This document shows, piece after piece, positions 15,722 to 23,244 of a stretch of DNA of 32,806 bases. This DNA is from Parachlamydiales bacterium (GTDB taxonomy: Bacteria > Chlamydiota > Chlamydiia > Chlamydiales > Rhabdochlamydiaceae), in the NCBI GenBank assembly GCA_020053915.1, contig JAGVMG010000015.1, forward strand, positions 1 to 32,806, written 5' to 3'. Each line of letters starts with the position of its first letter. Position 1 is the stretch's first letter. The notes below the pieces were generated by a model. The model was not told the DNA's origin and did not search any database. It worked only from the letters and a program-made list of their open reading frames with translations. Made by a program: the position numbers and the translations under genes.

Positions 15722-15838
15722 GGTTCTGTCGTTTTTCAGGTTCTTTTGAACCGCTTTTTGATCCACCCCGCGGGGTGGATCAAAAAGCGGTCAAAATAAT
15801 CCAGAAAAACGACGAACCCTTAAGTTAGCAAGAGGTCT
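15703..15838. repeat. 136-bp palindromic element between HAD and fabI 3' ends
   Basis: A perfect 42-bp palindrome (15750-15791, centre CCCCGCGGGG) is extended on both sides by imperfectly matching arms: the segment from 15703 pairs with the segment ending at 15838 with few mismatches. Matching pieces include TTGCTAACTTAAG on the left and CTTAAGTTAGCAA on the right. The left arm includes the last codons of the HAD gene and the right arm reaches the fabI stop codon. It would form a very long RNA hairpin in both directions and could serve as a bidirectional terminator. It lacks a U-tract and is longer than a terminator needs to be. Confidence 0.85.
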
Positions 15839-16758
15839 CAAGTTGAACAAGTCGTGCATTCTTGCACGTGAAGCGCAGGGCTGTCGACGGCAAGGCCCAT
15901 CGCATGCATCCCGTTATCCACATACAAAGTGACTCCAGTGATTGCAGACGCAAGTGGGCTTAAGAGGAAGACCGAGCTTTGTCCGACCTCTTCTGCAGTC
16001 ATCTCTTTAACAAGAGGCGCATTGGCTCTTGAGTATTCGATCATGCTGTCGATAAAGCCGATCGCACGTGCCGCACGAGAGCGCAAGGGACCCGCAGAGA
16101 TCGTATTGATCCGAATCGCCCATTTGCGGCCCGCTTCCCAAGCCAGCGTGCGCGTATCGGATTCTAGAGCAGCTTTTGCTGAGCTCATCCCGCCGCCGTA
16201 GCCAGGAATGACTCTTTCTGAAGCGATGTAACTCAAAGAAAGTGCAGAGCCGCCCGCATTTAAATGGGGCCCGAAGTGAGCGACGAGGCTGACAAAAGAA
16301 TAGCTAGACGAACTTAGAGCTGCGAGATAACCCGCGCGCGAAGTTTCTAATAAAGGCTTTTTCACTTCTGGTCCGTTGGCAAGCGCGTGGACGAGGATAT
16401 CGATTTTTCCAAAATCTTTCGCAACAGCTGCTGCCACTTCAGAAACAGTGTAGCCCGCTGCATCAAGATAGCGCTTGTTATTGCGGATCTCTTCTGGAAC
16501 ATCTTCAGGTTTATCAAAGGAAGCATCGAGAGGGTAGACCTTGAGGATCTCCATCATCTTGCCATTAGAGAGTTGACGTGAGGCGTCGAATTTTCCTTGC
16601 GCCCAAGAATTGGTGAAGATTTTCAAAAGCGGAGTCCAGGTGCCGATGATGATTTCAGCTCCCGCTTCCGCGAGCGCTTTAGCAATCGCCCAACCGTATC
16701 CTTGGTCATCGCCGATTCCTGCGATGAATGCTTTTTTACCTTTTAAATTAATTTGCAT
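15838..16758 (-). CDS. fabI: Enoyl-[acyl-carrier-protein] reductase (NADH), plant/chlamydia type
   Basis: 306 residues from ATG 16758 with GAGGA 5 bases upstream. It reduces enoyl-ACP in the last step of the type II fatty acid elongation cycle. Visible features: a nucleotide-binding start [20 protein letters not shown]; a long insertion [14 protein letters not shown]...[15 protein letters not shown] typical of chloroplast/chlamydial Fab[11 protein letters not shown]; and the catalytic triad region [20 protein letters not shown] with Y187-x3-M191-x3-K195. An upstream frame extension to 16941 runs into the inverted-repeat element and is not used. It converges on the HAD gene. Confidence 0.95.
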   Translation of the reverse strand: MQINLKGKKAFIAGIGDDQGYGWAIAKALAEAGAEIIIGTWTPLLKIFTNSWAQGKFDASRQLSNGKMMEILKVYPLDASFDKPEDVPEEIRNNKRYLDAAGYTVSEVAAAVAKDFGKIDILVHALANGPEVKKPLLETSRAGYLAALSSSSYSFVSLVAHFGPHLNAGGSALSLSYIASERVIPGYGGGMSSAKAALESDTRTLAWEAGRKWAIRINTISAGPLRSRAARAIGFIDSMIEYSRANAPLVKEMTAEEVGQSSVFLLSPLASAITGVTLYVDNGMHAMGLAVDSPALHVQECTTCST

Positions 16759-16822
16759 GGTGTCCTCATCCTCGTTACAACGTGAAAGGGACAAGGATAA
16801 CGTTTTTTTAGACACAATGCAA

Positions 16823-16982
16823 GAGCCTATCTTGAAAGTAAAAAACAATTTATTTTCGATATTTTTTGCGCAGATCTGAAGCTGCTTTTTGAGGACAATG
16901 TGCGAGCACCTGACCGAAAAAAGCGGCGTCGGAGATGTCAAAAAAGGCGAAAATAAATATTTTTTACTTTCAAGATAGGCTC
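16823..16982. repeat. 160-bp inverted-repeat element (MITE-like or structured RNA) upstream of fabI
   Basis: The ends are near-perfect inverted repeats: GAGCCTATCTTGAAAGTAAA at 16823 is matched by its reverse complement ending at 16982, and the match continues to about 35 bp with one small indel. The interior is an imperfect palindrome, with GATCTGAAGCTGCTTTTT facing AAAAAAGCGGCGTCGGAGAT and a centre at GTGCGAGCAC (16900-16909). No open reading frame of note lies inside. It sits 65 bp before the fabI start in the 391-bp gap 16759-17149, which otherwise holds no gene. Confidence 0.8.
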
Positions 16983-16989
16983 AAGAGAC

Positions 16990-17376
16990 AGTTTAAGGAG
17001 ATGAGTTCAAAATTGACCTGCATGAGTAGCTACGGCGCGATCAAGGTTTAACGTCCTCGTTGCTAATATATTGTGTATATTAACAAGGGGATTTAAGTTA
17101 AATCCGAAGGTGTCTCGCACGCTCTTGCAAGTCAAATTTAAAATCACCTCTATTTTTTCTTTCCCGACCCGTATTTCTTCATCATCAACCGCTTCCAACC
17201 TTCGGCGGTTAAGATTTTTTGAAATTCGGTTTTCTGTTTCGGGGCTGAAGCTTTCGGTTCTGCTGTTGTTTTTTTAGGTGCAGATTTAGCAGGCTTTTTC
17301 TCATCTTTTTTCTTAAAGAACCGAGAGATCATCGAAAGCTCCTTTAAGGAGAACACTCTTCACATCTCCTTAAACT
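16990..17376. repeat. 14-bp inverted repeats flanking the small lysine-rich gene
   Basis: AGTTTAAGGAGATG at 16990-17003 has its exact reverse complement at 17363-17376. The pair brackets the 60-residue gene (17150-17332). The right copy is in the gene's leader. The same leader also has a second inverted element, CTCCTTTAAGGAG, overlapping the ribosome site. The purpose is unknown. Confidence 0.6.
17150..17332 (-). CDS. Small lysine/alanine-rich protein of unknown function
   Basis: 60 residues from ATG 17332, preceded by a strong Shine-Dalgarno AAAGGAG. The sequence is very basic (MISRFFKKKDEKKPAKSAPK...), with a Lys/Pro/Ala-rich disordered middle and a short C-terminal helical part (FQKILTAEGWKRLMMKKYG) ending GKKK. 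Composition recalls small nucleic-acid-binding or ribosome-associated proteins, but no family is recognised. The leader can form TTTAAGGAGA pairing with TCTCCTTAAA just upstream of the start, or alternatively a CTCC...GGAG pairing that would hide the ribosome site, so translational control is conceivable. An upstream start eight codons earlier would lie over the ribosome site and is rejected. Confidence 0.65.
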   Translation of the reverse strand: MISRFFKKKDEKKPAKSAPKKTTAEPKASAPKQKTEFQKILTAEGWKRLMMKKYGSGKKK

Positions 17377-17490
17377 CTAGAATAGCGCTTTTTAACAGCT
17401 TTGTCAACAAAAAATTTACATCGAACATGAGTCTTGAACGAAATCGTTCAAAGGCCAACAATGGGTACAGTAATGTAAAGGGCATACATC

Positions 17491-18498
17491 GTGAAATTTC
17501 AGAACTGGGTTTCTTTCGAAAAGCATTTGAGCGAAGCTGCTCCCAAGCATCTTTCTCCTCTCTATTTAGCCGTCTCTCCTTGCCCCTTTGAGCGGAAGAA
17601 GATTTTTACGGCGATTCTCGAGGCGATTCAGAAGAAAGAACCCCAGGTTTCCGTGACTCGCTTTGAAGGAACACAGGTTGCGATCGAACAGGTGATTGAG
17701 CAGCTCAATTCCCAGTCTCTTTTTGGAGGCCCTACCGTTGTTCAATTGGATGGAGTGGAGAAGTTAAAGAAGCCCAGTTTAGAAGCTTTGATCCACTATA
17801 TCGAAACGCCGAGTCCCTTTTCGTATTTGATCTTAGGCGCTAGCGGCTCTAAACAAGTTGCCTCTCTTGTTCAAAAAGGAAAAAAGGACCTTGTCGCTTT
17901 GGATTTAAGCGATGAAAAACCGTGGGATAAAAAGACACGGCTGCAGACCTACCTCGCTAGACGTGCTTCTCAAGAGAGCAAAGCACTAGCTCCCGATGCG
18001 GCTCTCTACCTTTTAGATCATGTGGGTCTCGATCTCTCTGCCTTGGAACAAGAGATGATCAAACTCCTTTGTTACTGCGCAGAGCGCAAGCAGATCACGC
18101 TTGAGGATGTGCGGAAAATAGGCTCATCCGAAAAACAAATCAATACATGGCAGCTTGCAGAAGCGATCATTTGGGAAAAAGCCCCTGTGGCATTAGAACA
18201 CCAGATTGAGCTTTCTTGGCTTCTTCCCTTCATTGGGCAACTCCGCTACCAGCTGCATGTCGGGGTTCAACTCGCAAGCTGTGTGGATAATCAATACTCC
18301 CCAGAGGAGATCAGCGCGCAGTTTCCTCAAATTCGAGGAGCGCTTCTCCCCAAACGCCTTTCTGCTGTCCGCCAGCTAGGACGCCGCTTTTTCCAGCAAG
18401 CCCTTCATGAGCTATTTGAAATTGAACTTCTCACTAAAAACCACGCTTGCAACCCTGCACTAGCGCTGGACCTATTCATCTCAAAAATAAGAACTTAA
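17491..18498 (+). CDS. holA: DNA polymerase III delta subunit
   Basis: 335-residue protein resembling HolA, the clamp-loader wrench that opens the sliding clamp. Visible: an N-terminal segment LYLAVSPCPFERKKIFTAIL, the central VVQLDGVEKLKKPSLEALIHY and YLILGASG strands typical of the delta N-domain, LALDLFISKIRT at the end, and a helical C-terminal collar domain with NTWQLAEAI. The start is GTG 17491 with AAAGGG upstream and an in-frame stop just before, so no longer form is possible. The rsmI-like gene follows 9 bp later in the same direction, implying one transcript. Confidence 0.85.
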   Translation: MKFQNWVSFEKHLSEAAPKHLSPLYLAVSPCPFERKKIFTAILEAIQKKEPQVSVTRFEGTQVAIEQVIEQLNSQSLFGGPTVVQLDGVEKLKKPSLEALIHYIETPSPFSYLILGASGSKQVASLVQKGKKDLVALDLSDEKPWDKKTRLQTYLARRASQESKALAPDAALYLLDHVGLDLSALEQEMIKLLCYCAERKQITLEDVRKIGSSEKQINTWQLAEAIIWEKAPVALEHQIELSWLLPFIGQLRYQLHVGVQLASCVDNQYSPEEISAQFPQIRGALLPKRLSAVRQLGRRFFQQALHELFEIELLTKNHACNPALALDLFISKIRT

Positions 18499-18507
18499 GA
18501 ACCTCGT

Positions 18508-19227
18508 ATGAAACCAACACTCTATCTCTTTCCAAATCTTCTCGATGAAAACGGCAGCGTAGAAGCGTTTTTGCCAGCCAGTGTCGCAACAGCTGTCTCC
18601 ACCATCGATGGGATCATCGCCGAGAGTGAAAAAGGCGCGCGTAAATTCCTGCGCAGATTTTCCTTTCCCGAACCAAAGACTTTCCGAGACATTCCGATTC
18701 AACTGCTCAACGAGCATACTCAGGTCAAACAGCTCGATGAGCTCTTGAGCCCTATCGTAAAAGGAGAAACATGGGGTCTCGTGTCCGATTGCGGCTTGCC
18801 CTGTCTGGCAGACCCCGGATCTAACCTCGTTTATAAAGCAAGGCAGAGAGGGATTACCATTGAGACGTTTGCAGGACCCTCTTCGGTCATCTACGCCCTG
18901 ATGCTTTCGGGCCTTGGCGCTCAGCATTTCACCTTCCATGGCTATTTAGCCAAAGACGAGGCAAAGCGTTCAGCTCAACTCAAGACCATTGAGACCCGTT
19001 CTCGAGAGGATCAATCGACCCACTTGTGCATCGAAGCCCCTTACCGCAATCAAAAATTACTGACCTATTTACTGCAAAACCTCAAGCCCGAGACCACCCT
19101 CTGTGTGGCCACTGACCTGACTTTGCCTACCCAGTGGGTCATGACCCAAACCGTCGGGTCCTGGCGAAAACAGACCCTGCCCGAGATCGACCAAAGACCC
19201 ACAGTCTTTGTCTTCCGCGCCAACTAA
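18508..19227 (+). CDS. RsmI-like tetrapyrrole-methylase-family SAM methyltransferase
   Basis: 239 residues. LVSDCGLPCLADPGSNLV (91-108) is the SD-G-P-DPG SAM-binding signature of RsmI (16S rRNA C1402 2'-O-methyltransferase), and TFAGPSSVIYALMLSGL and HLCIEAPYRNQKLL match the GPSA...SG and E-PHR elements. The N terminus (LYLFPNLLDENGSVEAFLP) is the shorter variant I associate with Bacteroidetes and Chlamydiae relatives of RsmI rather than with E. coli RsmI, so its exact substrate is uncertain. It lies 9 bp after holA. Confidence 0.8.
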   Translation: MKPTLYLFPNLLDENGSVEAFLPASVATAVSTIDGIIAESEKGARKFLRRFSFPEPKTFRDIPIQLLNEHTQVKQLDELLSPIVKGETWGLVSDCGLPCLADPGSNLVYKARQRGITIETFAGPSSVIYALMLSGLGAQHFTFHGYLAKDEAKRSAQLKTIETRSREDQSTHLCIEAPYRNQKLLTYLLQNLKPETTLCVATDLTLPTQWVMTQTVGSWRKQTLPEIDQRPTVFVFRAN

Positions 19228-19352
19228 AAATTATAGTTGACAATTAGCTCTCTTAATCCTTAATAATCATAGTGTTATTAACGTGTTAATTTTCTCACTT
19301 TATTAGTGATCTAATTACGCCTTTTATGAGATACTTGGGCCCGTGTTAGTGT

Positions 19353-19381
19353 TTGAAATTTATGCTTAAATGTGCTATAAT
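19353..19381 (+). promoter_or_regulatory. Near-consensus sigma-70/sigma-66 promoter
   Basis: TTGAAA (19353-19358), a 17-base spacer and a perfect TATAAT (19376-19381), with an extended -10 TG one base before it. It precedes the 70-residue gene by about 40 bp and is the best promoter in the window. Confidence 0.85.
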
Positions 19382-19422
19382 AAAGTTAGAGGTATTTAAA
19401 TATAATCCCAAGGGGTAATAAT

Positions 19423-19635
19423 ATGGATAATAAAGCTGAAGCATTGCTTAGGGCTCAAGTTGCTAGTTTAGAGAGCAAGAACGATATGCTCGAAACAGAA
19501 TTAGCATACGTGAATGAGATGTTGGTCCGATGCGGATTTTCTGAAGGGATTACAACCCTGAAAGAAACCATGGAAGAGCTCCTCGCTGAGGAGTCTTTTT
19601 CCCAACACCATCACGAACGTCCTGAGTTAATCTAA
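19423..19635 (+). CDS. Small coiled-coil protein of unknown function
   Basis: 70 residues from ATG 19423, with AAGGGG eight bases upstream. The N-terminal 40 residues form heptads (LLRAQVASLESKNDMLETEL) predicting a coiled coil. The rest is acidic (TMEELLAEE) and ends with a short His cluster (QHHHERPELI). It is a monocistronic gene with a near-consensus promoter and a strong terminator, which suggests abundant expression. No family is recognised. Confidence 0.75.
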   Translation: MDNKAEALLRAQVASLESKNDMLETELAYVNEMLVRCGFSEGITTLKETMEELLAEESFSQHHHERPELI

Positions 19636-19638
19636 TAG

Positions 19639-19661
19639 GGTAAAAAAAACTCCTTTTTACC
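19639..19661 (+). other. Short hairpin just after the coiled-coil gene
   Basis: GGTAAAAA (19639-19646) pairs with TTTTTACC (19654-19661) around a 7-base loop, 4 bp after the stop codon. It lies just ahead of the stronger terminator and may help protect the mRNA 3' end. Confidence 0.4.
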
Positions 19662-19676
19662 TTGAGAGTTCGTTTA

Positions 19677-19711
19677 GGGGGCAGGGCCAAAATCCTGCCC
19701 CCTCTCTTTTT
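19677..19711 (+). terminator. Strong intrinsic terminator of the 70-residue gene
   Basis: GGGGGCAGG (19677-19685) pairs perfectly with CCTGCCCCC (19694-19702) around an 8-base loop and is followed by TCTCTTTTT. Classical rho-independent geometry. Confidence 0.9.
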
Positions 19712-19811
19712 GTCTAAATCCAATCTGAAATTTTCCGATCACTTTTCTTTTTGAACTATGTACTAGAGATCTCGTTATATTGGCTTTTTTGACTTCATGT
19801 CGTCTTATTAG

Positions 19812-20018
19812 AGCTGCCAAACAAGCGTAAAGTCTTTATTTAAGGCTTCAAAAGAAGGAGCTCTTTCTGAGAGCAAGTCTACATAAGTCAGGGCAATTGC
19901 AGACCTTTTTCAATGGACACCTCAAAACAGCATTCTCGATATGCAAGCGATTTACGAAGACGAAGAGGTTGATATTGAGGCAACGTTCAAACTGAAGGAA
20001 AGAGAAGTGTTCAGCTAG
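19812..20018 (+). pseudogene. Possible gene remnant in the 19712-20048 gap
   Basis: The 337-bp gap holds no intact gene. One frame is open from 19812 except for a single TAA at 19884-19886. The part after it reads VRAIADLFQW ... AIYEDEEVDIEATFKLKE and ends at TAG 20016-20018. The composition looks coding, but there is no start codon, ribosome site or recognised domain. It may be a decayed gene end or chance. Confidence 0.2.
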
Positions 20019-20048
20019 CGGAGATATTTAGTCTTTACTGCCGCCCTT

Positions 20049-20945
20049 CTACTCTGAGGTTAACTGCTGTAACGTGATTTCCAGAAAATCTCCTTCCTTA
20101 TAACGGTGTAGGATAGTCTGGTAATTCTGTTCGTATTTTATTCGAAGAATTTGTGTTTCCATGGAATCCAAATCAGCAGCGAAAACGGGAAGATTCATAA
20201 ACAAGGGATTAAAACGCTGACCACGAGTAAATGATTTCAGTCTTTTGTTTAGAGCCTTCCATTTTTTTTGCTCTGGTGCGTTATCGAGCATTCGAATAAG
20301 GCCTTTTTTTCTGCTTACCTGTTGAGCTTCATGTCTTATGTGAAAAGCCCAGGCGTTATTTCGTCCATAACCCAGCAACGTACCAATTAATCCCTGGTGG
20401 TTTTTTAAGACGCAACTAAACACATCTTTGCTTTTGAGGATTTCTTCTAAAAGCCATTTGGCTGTGACGTGTTCACCTAGTATTGACTTAAAGTCGTTTA
20501 GGTTAGCATCAATTATTTGTAAAACAGCCTTTTTATTAATGAGGACAACAGCTGAGAAGTTGTTGTCGACGAAGTTTTTGCATTTGATAAGAGCATAGTT
20601 TTCGAAATGAAATTTTCTGTTGTTTTTTTCCCATATTTCCCAGCCCTGTTTGATTCTTTTGTTGAAAGGGTGATAATAACTAAAGCGCGAATCGCAAGAA
20701 GGGAGCGGATAGTCTCCCTTGGGAGCAGATTCGGAATAGACAAGAACAGATAAAGGTTTATCCCCAAACAAACAATACCCAAAACTATCAAAAGCGACGG
20801 CTGATCGAAAGAAAAATTCTAAAGATTGGCGTTCTTCTTTTGGGATGCTTTCTAGTTGGTCTAAAACAGAATAGGGTTCTCTGAAGAACAGCAGCAGAGC
20901 GAGAAAAGCTCCTGAAAATATCAACTTTATTTTATTATATTTCAT
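20049..20945 (-). CDS. Putative exported or membrane-anchored protein of unknown function
   Basis: 298 residues. The N terminus is a signal peptide or anchor (MKYNKIKLIFSGAFLALLLFF) followed by a mixed helical protein. A stretch reading FFRSAVAFDSFGYCLFGDKPLS (about 45-66; GYCLFGDKPLS is the telling part) resembles a motif I recall from a paralogous family of Chlamydiae-specific proteins of unknown role. Glycine-containing LIGTLLGYGRNNAWAFHIR (about 191-209) also looks conserved. No catalytic motif is identified. ATG 20945 has no good Shine-Dalgarno. The gene stands alone, divergent from the ferredoxin gene with 139 bp between. Confidence 0.65.
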   Translation of the reverse strand: MKYNKIKLIFSGAFLALLLFFREPYSVLDQLESIPKEERQSLEFFFRSAVAFDSFGYCLFGDKPLSVLVYSESAPKGDYPLPSCDSRFSYYHPFNKRIKQGWEIWEKNNRKFHFENYALIKCKNFVDNNFSAVVLINKKAVLQIIDANLNDFKSILGEHVTAKWLLEEILKSKDVFSCVLKNHQGLIGTLLGYGRNNAWAFHIRHEAQQVSRKKGLIRMLDNAPEQKKWKALNKRLKSFTRGQRFNPLFMNLPVFAADLDSMETQILRIKYEQNYQTILHRYKEGDFLEITLQQLTSE

Positions 20946-21084
20946 CTGGTTTCAACCAAAGGTTGATAGTAGAGAATGAATGCATAAAGAAATATCATTA
21001 TAGGGAATATTTTGCAAACGGCCCTTTACTTTTCAGTCTAGATCTGGTAGATTTAAGTCCTCAATGTCATAGAGAGGGAAAATA

Positions 21085-21420
21085 ATGACCAAGTCATGTT
21101 GTGATCAGAACGAGGAAGAACAGGCTCCGAAGATAGGGTGCTGCCGCCAGGGGACAATGGCAAAATTAATTTTTGACAATACCGGCGAAGAAAAAGAGAT
21201 TGAAGCTGATAGCCCGCTTCAGGAAGTGTGTGAAGAGGCCGGTGTGCCTTTTGCTTGTACAGAAGGGGTTTGCGGCACGTGTGTGATCGAAGTTGTCGAG
21301 GGGATGGAAAACCTCTCCGACTTCACACAAGAAGAGATGGACTTCCTAGGGGATCAAGATCGTGAGCGTTTGGCTTGCCAGTGCAAGATCAAAAGCGGTT
21401 CTGTAAAATTAAAATTCTAA
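21085..21420 (+). CDS. [2Fe-2S] ferredoxin
   Basis: 111 residues. The plant-type iron-sulfur pattern is complete: C58, C63, C66 (ACTEGVCGTC) and C98 (ERLACQC), giving C-x4-C-x2-C-x31-C. The body (from residue 25, MAKLIFDNTGEEKEIEADSP) is a standard ferredoxin fold acting as a one-electron carrier. The N-terminal 24 residues add two vicinal cysteine pairs (KSCCDQ, IGCCRQG), which is unusual. Either ATG 21085 (with AGAGGG) or ATG 21157 (with AGGGG) could be the true start. The DUF1858-IscA fusion gene follows by 21 bp, forming an iron-sulfur operon. Confidence 0.9.
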   Translation: MTKSCCDQNEEEQAPKIGCCRQGTMAKLIFDNTGEEKEIEADSPLQEVCEEAGVPFACTEGVCGTCVIEVVEGMENLSDFTQEEMDFLGDQDRERLACQCKIKSGSVKLKF

Positions 21421-21441
21421 CTTTATCTTGAGGGTGGCACA

Positions 21442-22017
21442 ATGTCAGAAGCGACAAATGCGATGAAGATCACGCGAGAAATGACGATTGAAGAAATTCT
21501 TTCCTCTTTTCCGCACAAAAGCCAAAAGATTGCTCAAGAAATGACCAATGCGGGCCTGCACTGTGTTGGCTGCGGAGCTGCGACATGGGAAACACTCGAA
21601 GCTGGCATGCTTAGTCATGGCTTTTCTGAGGAAGATATCGATGCATTAGTGGCGCGTTTGAACAACATTCTCGCTGAAAAGGCAGATCTCTCTACGATCA
21701 GCATGACGAAAAGAGCTGCAGAGAAATACAGCGGAATCCTCGAAGACGAAGGGAAAGCGGGCTGGGGACTGCGCTTTGGCGATAAAGCAGCAGGGTGCAG
21801 CGGTTTTGAATATGTCCTCGACTATTCAGAAAAAGCAACACCAGACGATGCGGTATTCTCTTCTCATGGCGTCGAAATCCATGTGTGCAAAAAGATGGTC
21901 GACCGTCTGCTCGGCTCTAAGATCGACTACGTCGATGGACTCAATGGATCGGGCTTCAAAATTTCCAATCCGAATGCCAAAGGCTCTTGCGGCTGTGGCA
22001 AATCTCAAAGCTATTAA
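21442..22017 (+). CDS. DUF1858 domain fused to an A-type (IscA/HesB) iron-sulfur carrier
   Basis: 191 residues with two domains. Residues about 8-75 (ITREMTIEEILSSFPHKSQK ... GLHCVGCGAATWETLEAG) match the DUF1858/ScdA-N type domain with its C-x2-C pair. Residues about 85-191 are an A-type carrier with GCSGFEY and the terminal CGCG (SCGCGKSQSY), the three conserved cysteines that bind or transfer Fe-S clusters. ATG 21442 has GAGGGTG upstream. It is likely co-transcribed with the ferredoxin. Its last seven codons form one copy of a 27-bp direct repeat whose second copy lies beyond the LRR gene. Confidence 0.85.
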   Translation: MSEATNAMKITREMTIEEILSSFPHKSQKIAQEMTNAGLHCVGCGAATWETLEAGMLSHGFSEEDIDALVARLNNILAEKADLSTISMTKRAAEKYSGILEDEGKAGWGLRFGDKAAGCSGFEYVLDYSEKATPDDAVFSSHGVEIHVCKKMVDRLLGSKIDYVDGLNGSGFKISNPNAKGSCGCGKSQSY

Positions 22018-22018
22018 T
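21992..22018 (+). repeat. 27-bp direct repeat, left copy (end of iscA-like gene)
   Basis: GCTGTGGCAAATCTCAAAGC plus TATTAAT matches 23245-23271 at 25 of 27 positions. It encodes the terminal CGKSQSY and stop of the IscA-like protein. Confidence 0.85.
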
Positions 22019-22030
22019 CATTAGCCTTCG

Positions 22031-22054
22031 ACCCGGCCTGCTTAAAGGCCGGGT
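22031..22054 (+). terminator. GC-rich hairpin after the iron-sulfur operon
   Basis: ACCCGGCC (22031-22038) pairs with GGCCGGGT (22047-22054) around an 8-base loop, 14 bp after the iscA-like stop. There is no U-run after it, so it is at best an atypical terminator. Confidence 0.55.
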
Positions 22055-22208
22055 AAAGCACAAAACATCTCAGACATTTTGTTTCTAAGCTCTGTACGCC
22101 TTACAGATTTTTTTTTCAGAAAGATTTTGAAAAAGATATCGAGAAAAAGAGCGGACCCGATAAAGTATTTCACTTATCTTTGTACCCTCTTAATTTAAGG
22201 AGCATGTT

Positions 22209-23240
22209 ATGTCCTCAATGTCTATCGATAGCGGATTCAGAGTGTTGCCTTCATCAGAACAGAATCGAGATACTCCTCCTTCCCTTTCTCCCAAACTCCA
22301 ATCGATCATCCAGCAACTTTTAGACAACAGCATTACAACGCTTGATCCGGGTGCTTGGTGGATTGATGATAAAGCCGTAGAAGCGATTGCTCGGGCTCTT
22401 GCAAAGAACCATTCTCTTACAACGCTTAAACTCTGTTACAGTAAGATGAGCAACACTGGAGTTTTCCATCTTGCATCGGCGTTGCGATCCAATTCCACTT
22501 TGACTCATCTTGATCTTTCGGGCAATGAGATAGGTTACGTGGGAGCTCAGCACCTTGCATTAGCGCTGCAATTTAATTTCACTTTGACTCATCTTGATCT
22601 TTCGAGCAGTGAGATATGGAACTTAGGAGCTTGTGACCTTGCATTAGCGCTCCAATCCAATTCCGCTTTGACTCATCTCAATCTTTGGAATAATGGAATA
22701 TGCTTTGCAGGAATCGATGCTCTTGCATCAGCGCTCCGATCCAATTCAACTTTATTAAGTCTTGATCTCAGCAACAATAAGATAGAGTACCTAGGAGCGC
22801 AATCCCTTGCGGAGGCTCTACAGTTCAATTCGACCTTGTCTTGTCTTTCTCTACGCAACAATAAAATAGGCGATCATGGTGTAGAGTATCTTGCATTAGC
22901 CCTTCGATCTAATTCGGCTCTTTCTTTTCTAGATCTGTATAACAACGGAATAAGTTACACTGGAGCCAAGCATCTTGCATCAGCTCTGCAAACTAATACA
23001 GCTTTGTCTACTCTTATCCTATCGGATAATGCGATAAGTAACCGTGGAGCAGAGTATTTTGCGGAAGCGCTGCGATCTAATTCGACCTTGTCTGATCTTG
23101 ATTTGATGGATAATGATATTAGTGACAAGACCGATATTTCTCTTGTTAAGGTTGCTGAATTACACCCTTCTTTGAAGCGTCTTTATCTAGGATTTCATCC
23201 TCCAGAGAAAAGAGGCATGGGCCCTGAGATTTGGATATAA
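22209..23240 (+). CDS. Leucine-rich-repeat protein (ribonuclease-inhibitor/NLR-like repeats)
   Basis: 343 residues. A short N-terminal region precedes nine tandem 28-residue repeats from about residue 70 to 321, with the consensus LTHLDLSNNxIxxxGAxxLAxALxSNST. This is the ribonuclease-inhibitor class of LRR used for protein-protein binding and common in host-directed proteins of intracellular bacteria. There is no signal peptide, transmembrane segment or enzymatic domain. ATG 22209 has AAGGAG seven bases upstream. The repeats are also visible at DNA level (84-bp period, for example the recurring CGATCCAATTC), so copy number can change by recombination. The gene sits between 27-bp direct repeats, which suggests that it was inserted here. 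A role as a type III effector is inference. Confidence 0.88.
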   Translation: MSSMSIDSGFRVLPSSEQNRDTPPSLSPKLQSIIQQLLDNSITTLDPGAWWIDDKAVEAIARALAKNHSLTTLKLCYSKMSNTGVFHLASALRSNSTLTHLDLSGNEIGYVGAQHLALALQFNFTLTHLDLSSSEIWNLGACDLALALQSNSALTHLNLWNNGICFAGIDALASALRSNSTLLSLDLSNNKIEYLGAQSLAEALQFNSTLSCLSLRNNKIGDHGVEYLALALRSNSALSFLDLYNNGISYTGAKHLASALQTNTALSTLILSDNAISNRGAEYFAEALRSNSTLSDLDLMDNDISDKTDISLVKVAELHPSLKRLYLGFHPPEKRGMGPEIWI

Positions 23241-23244
23241 AGCA

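Noticed and set aside
16759-16941. N-terminal extension of FabI
   Set aside because: It runs into the inverted-repeat element; the Rossmann fold begins at ATG 16758 with a good ribosome site.
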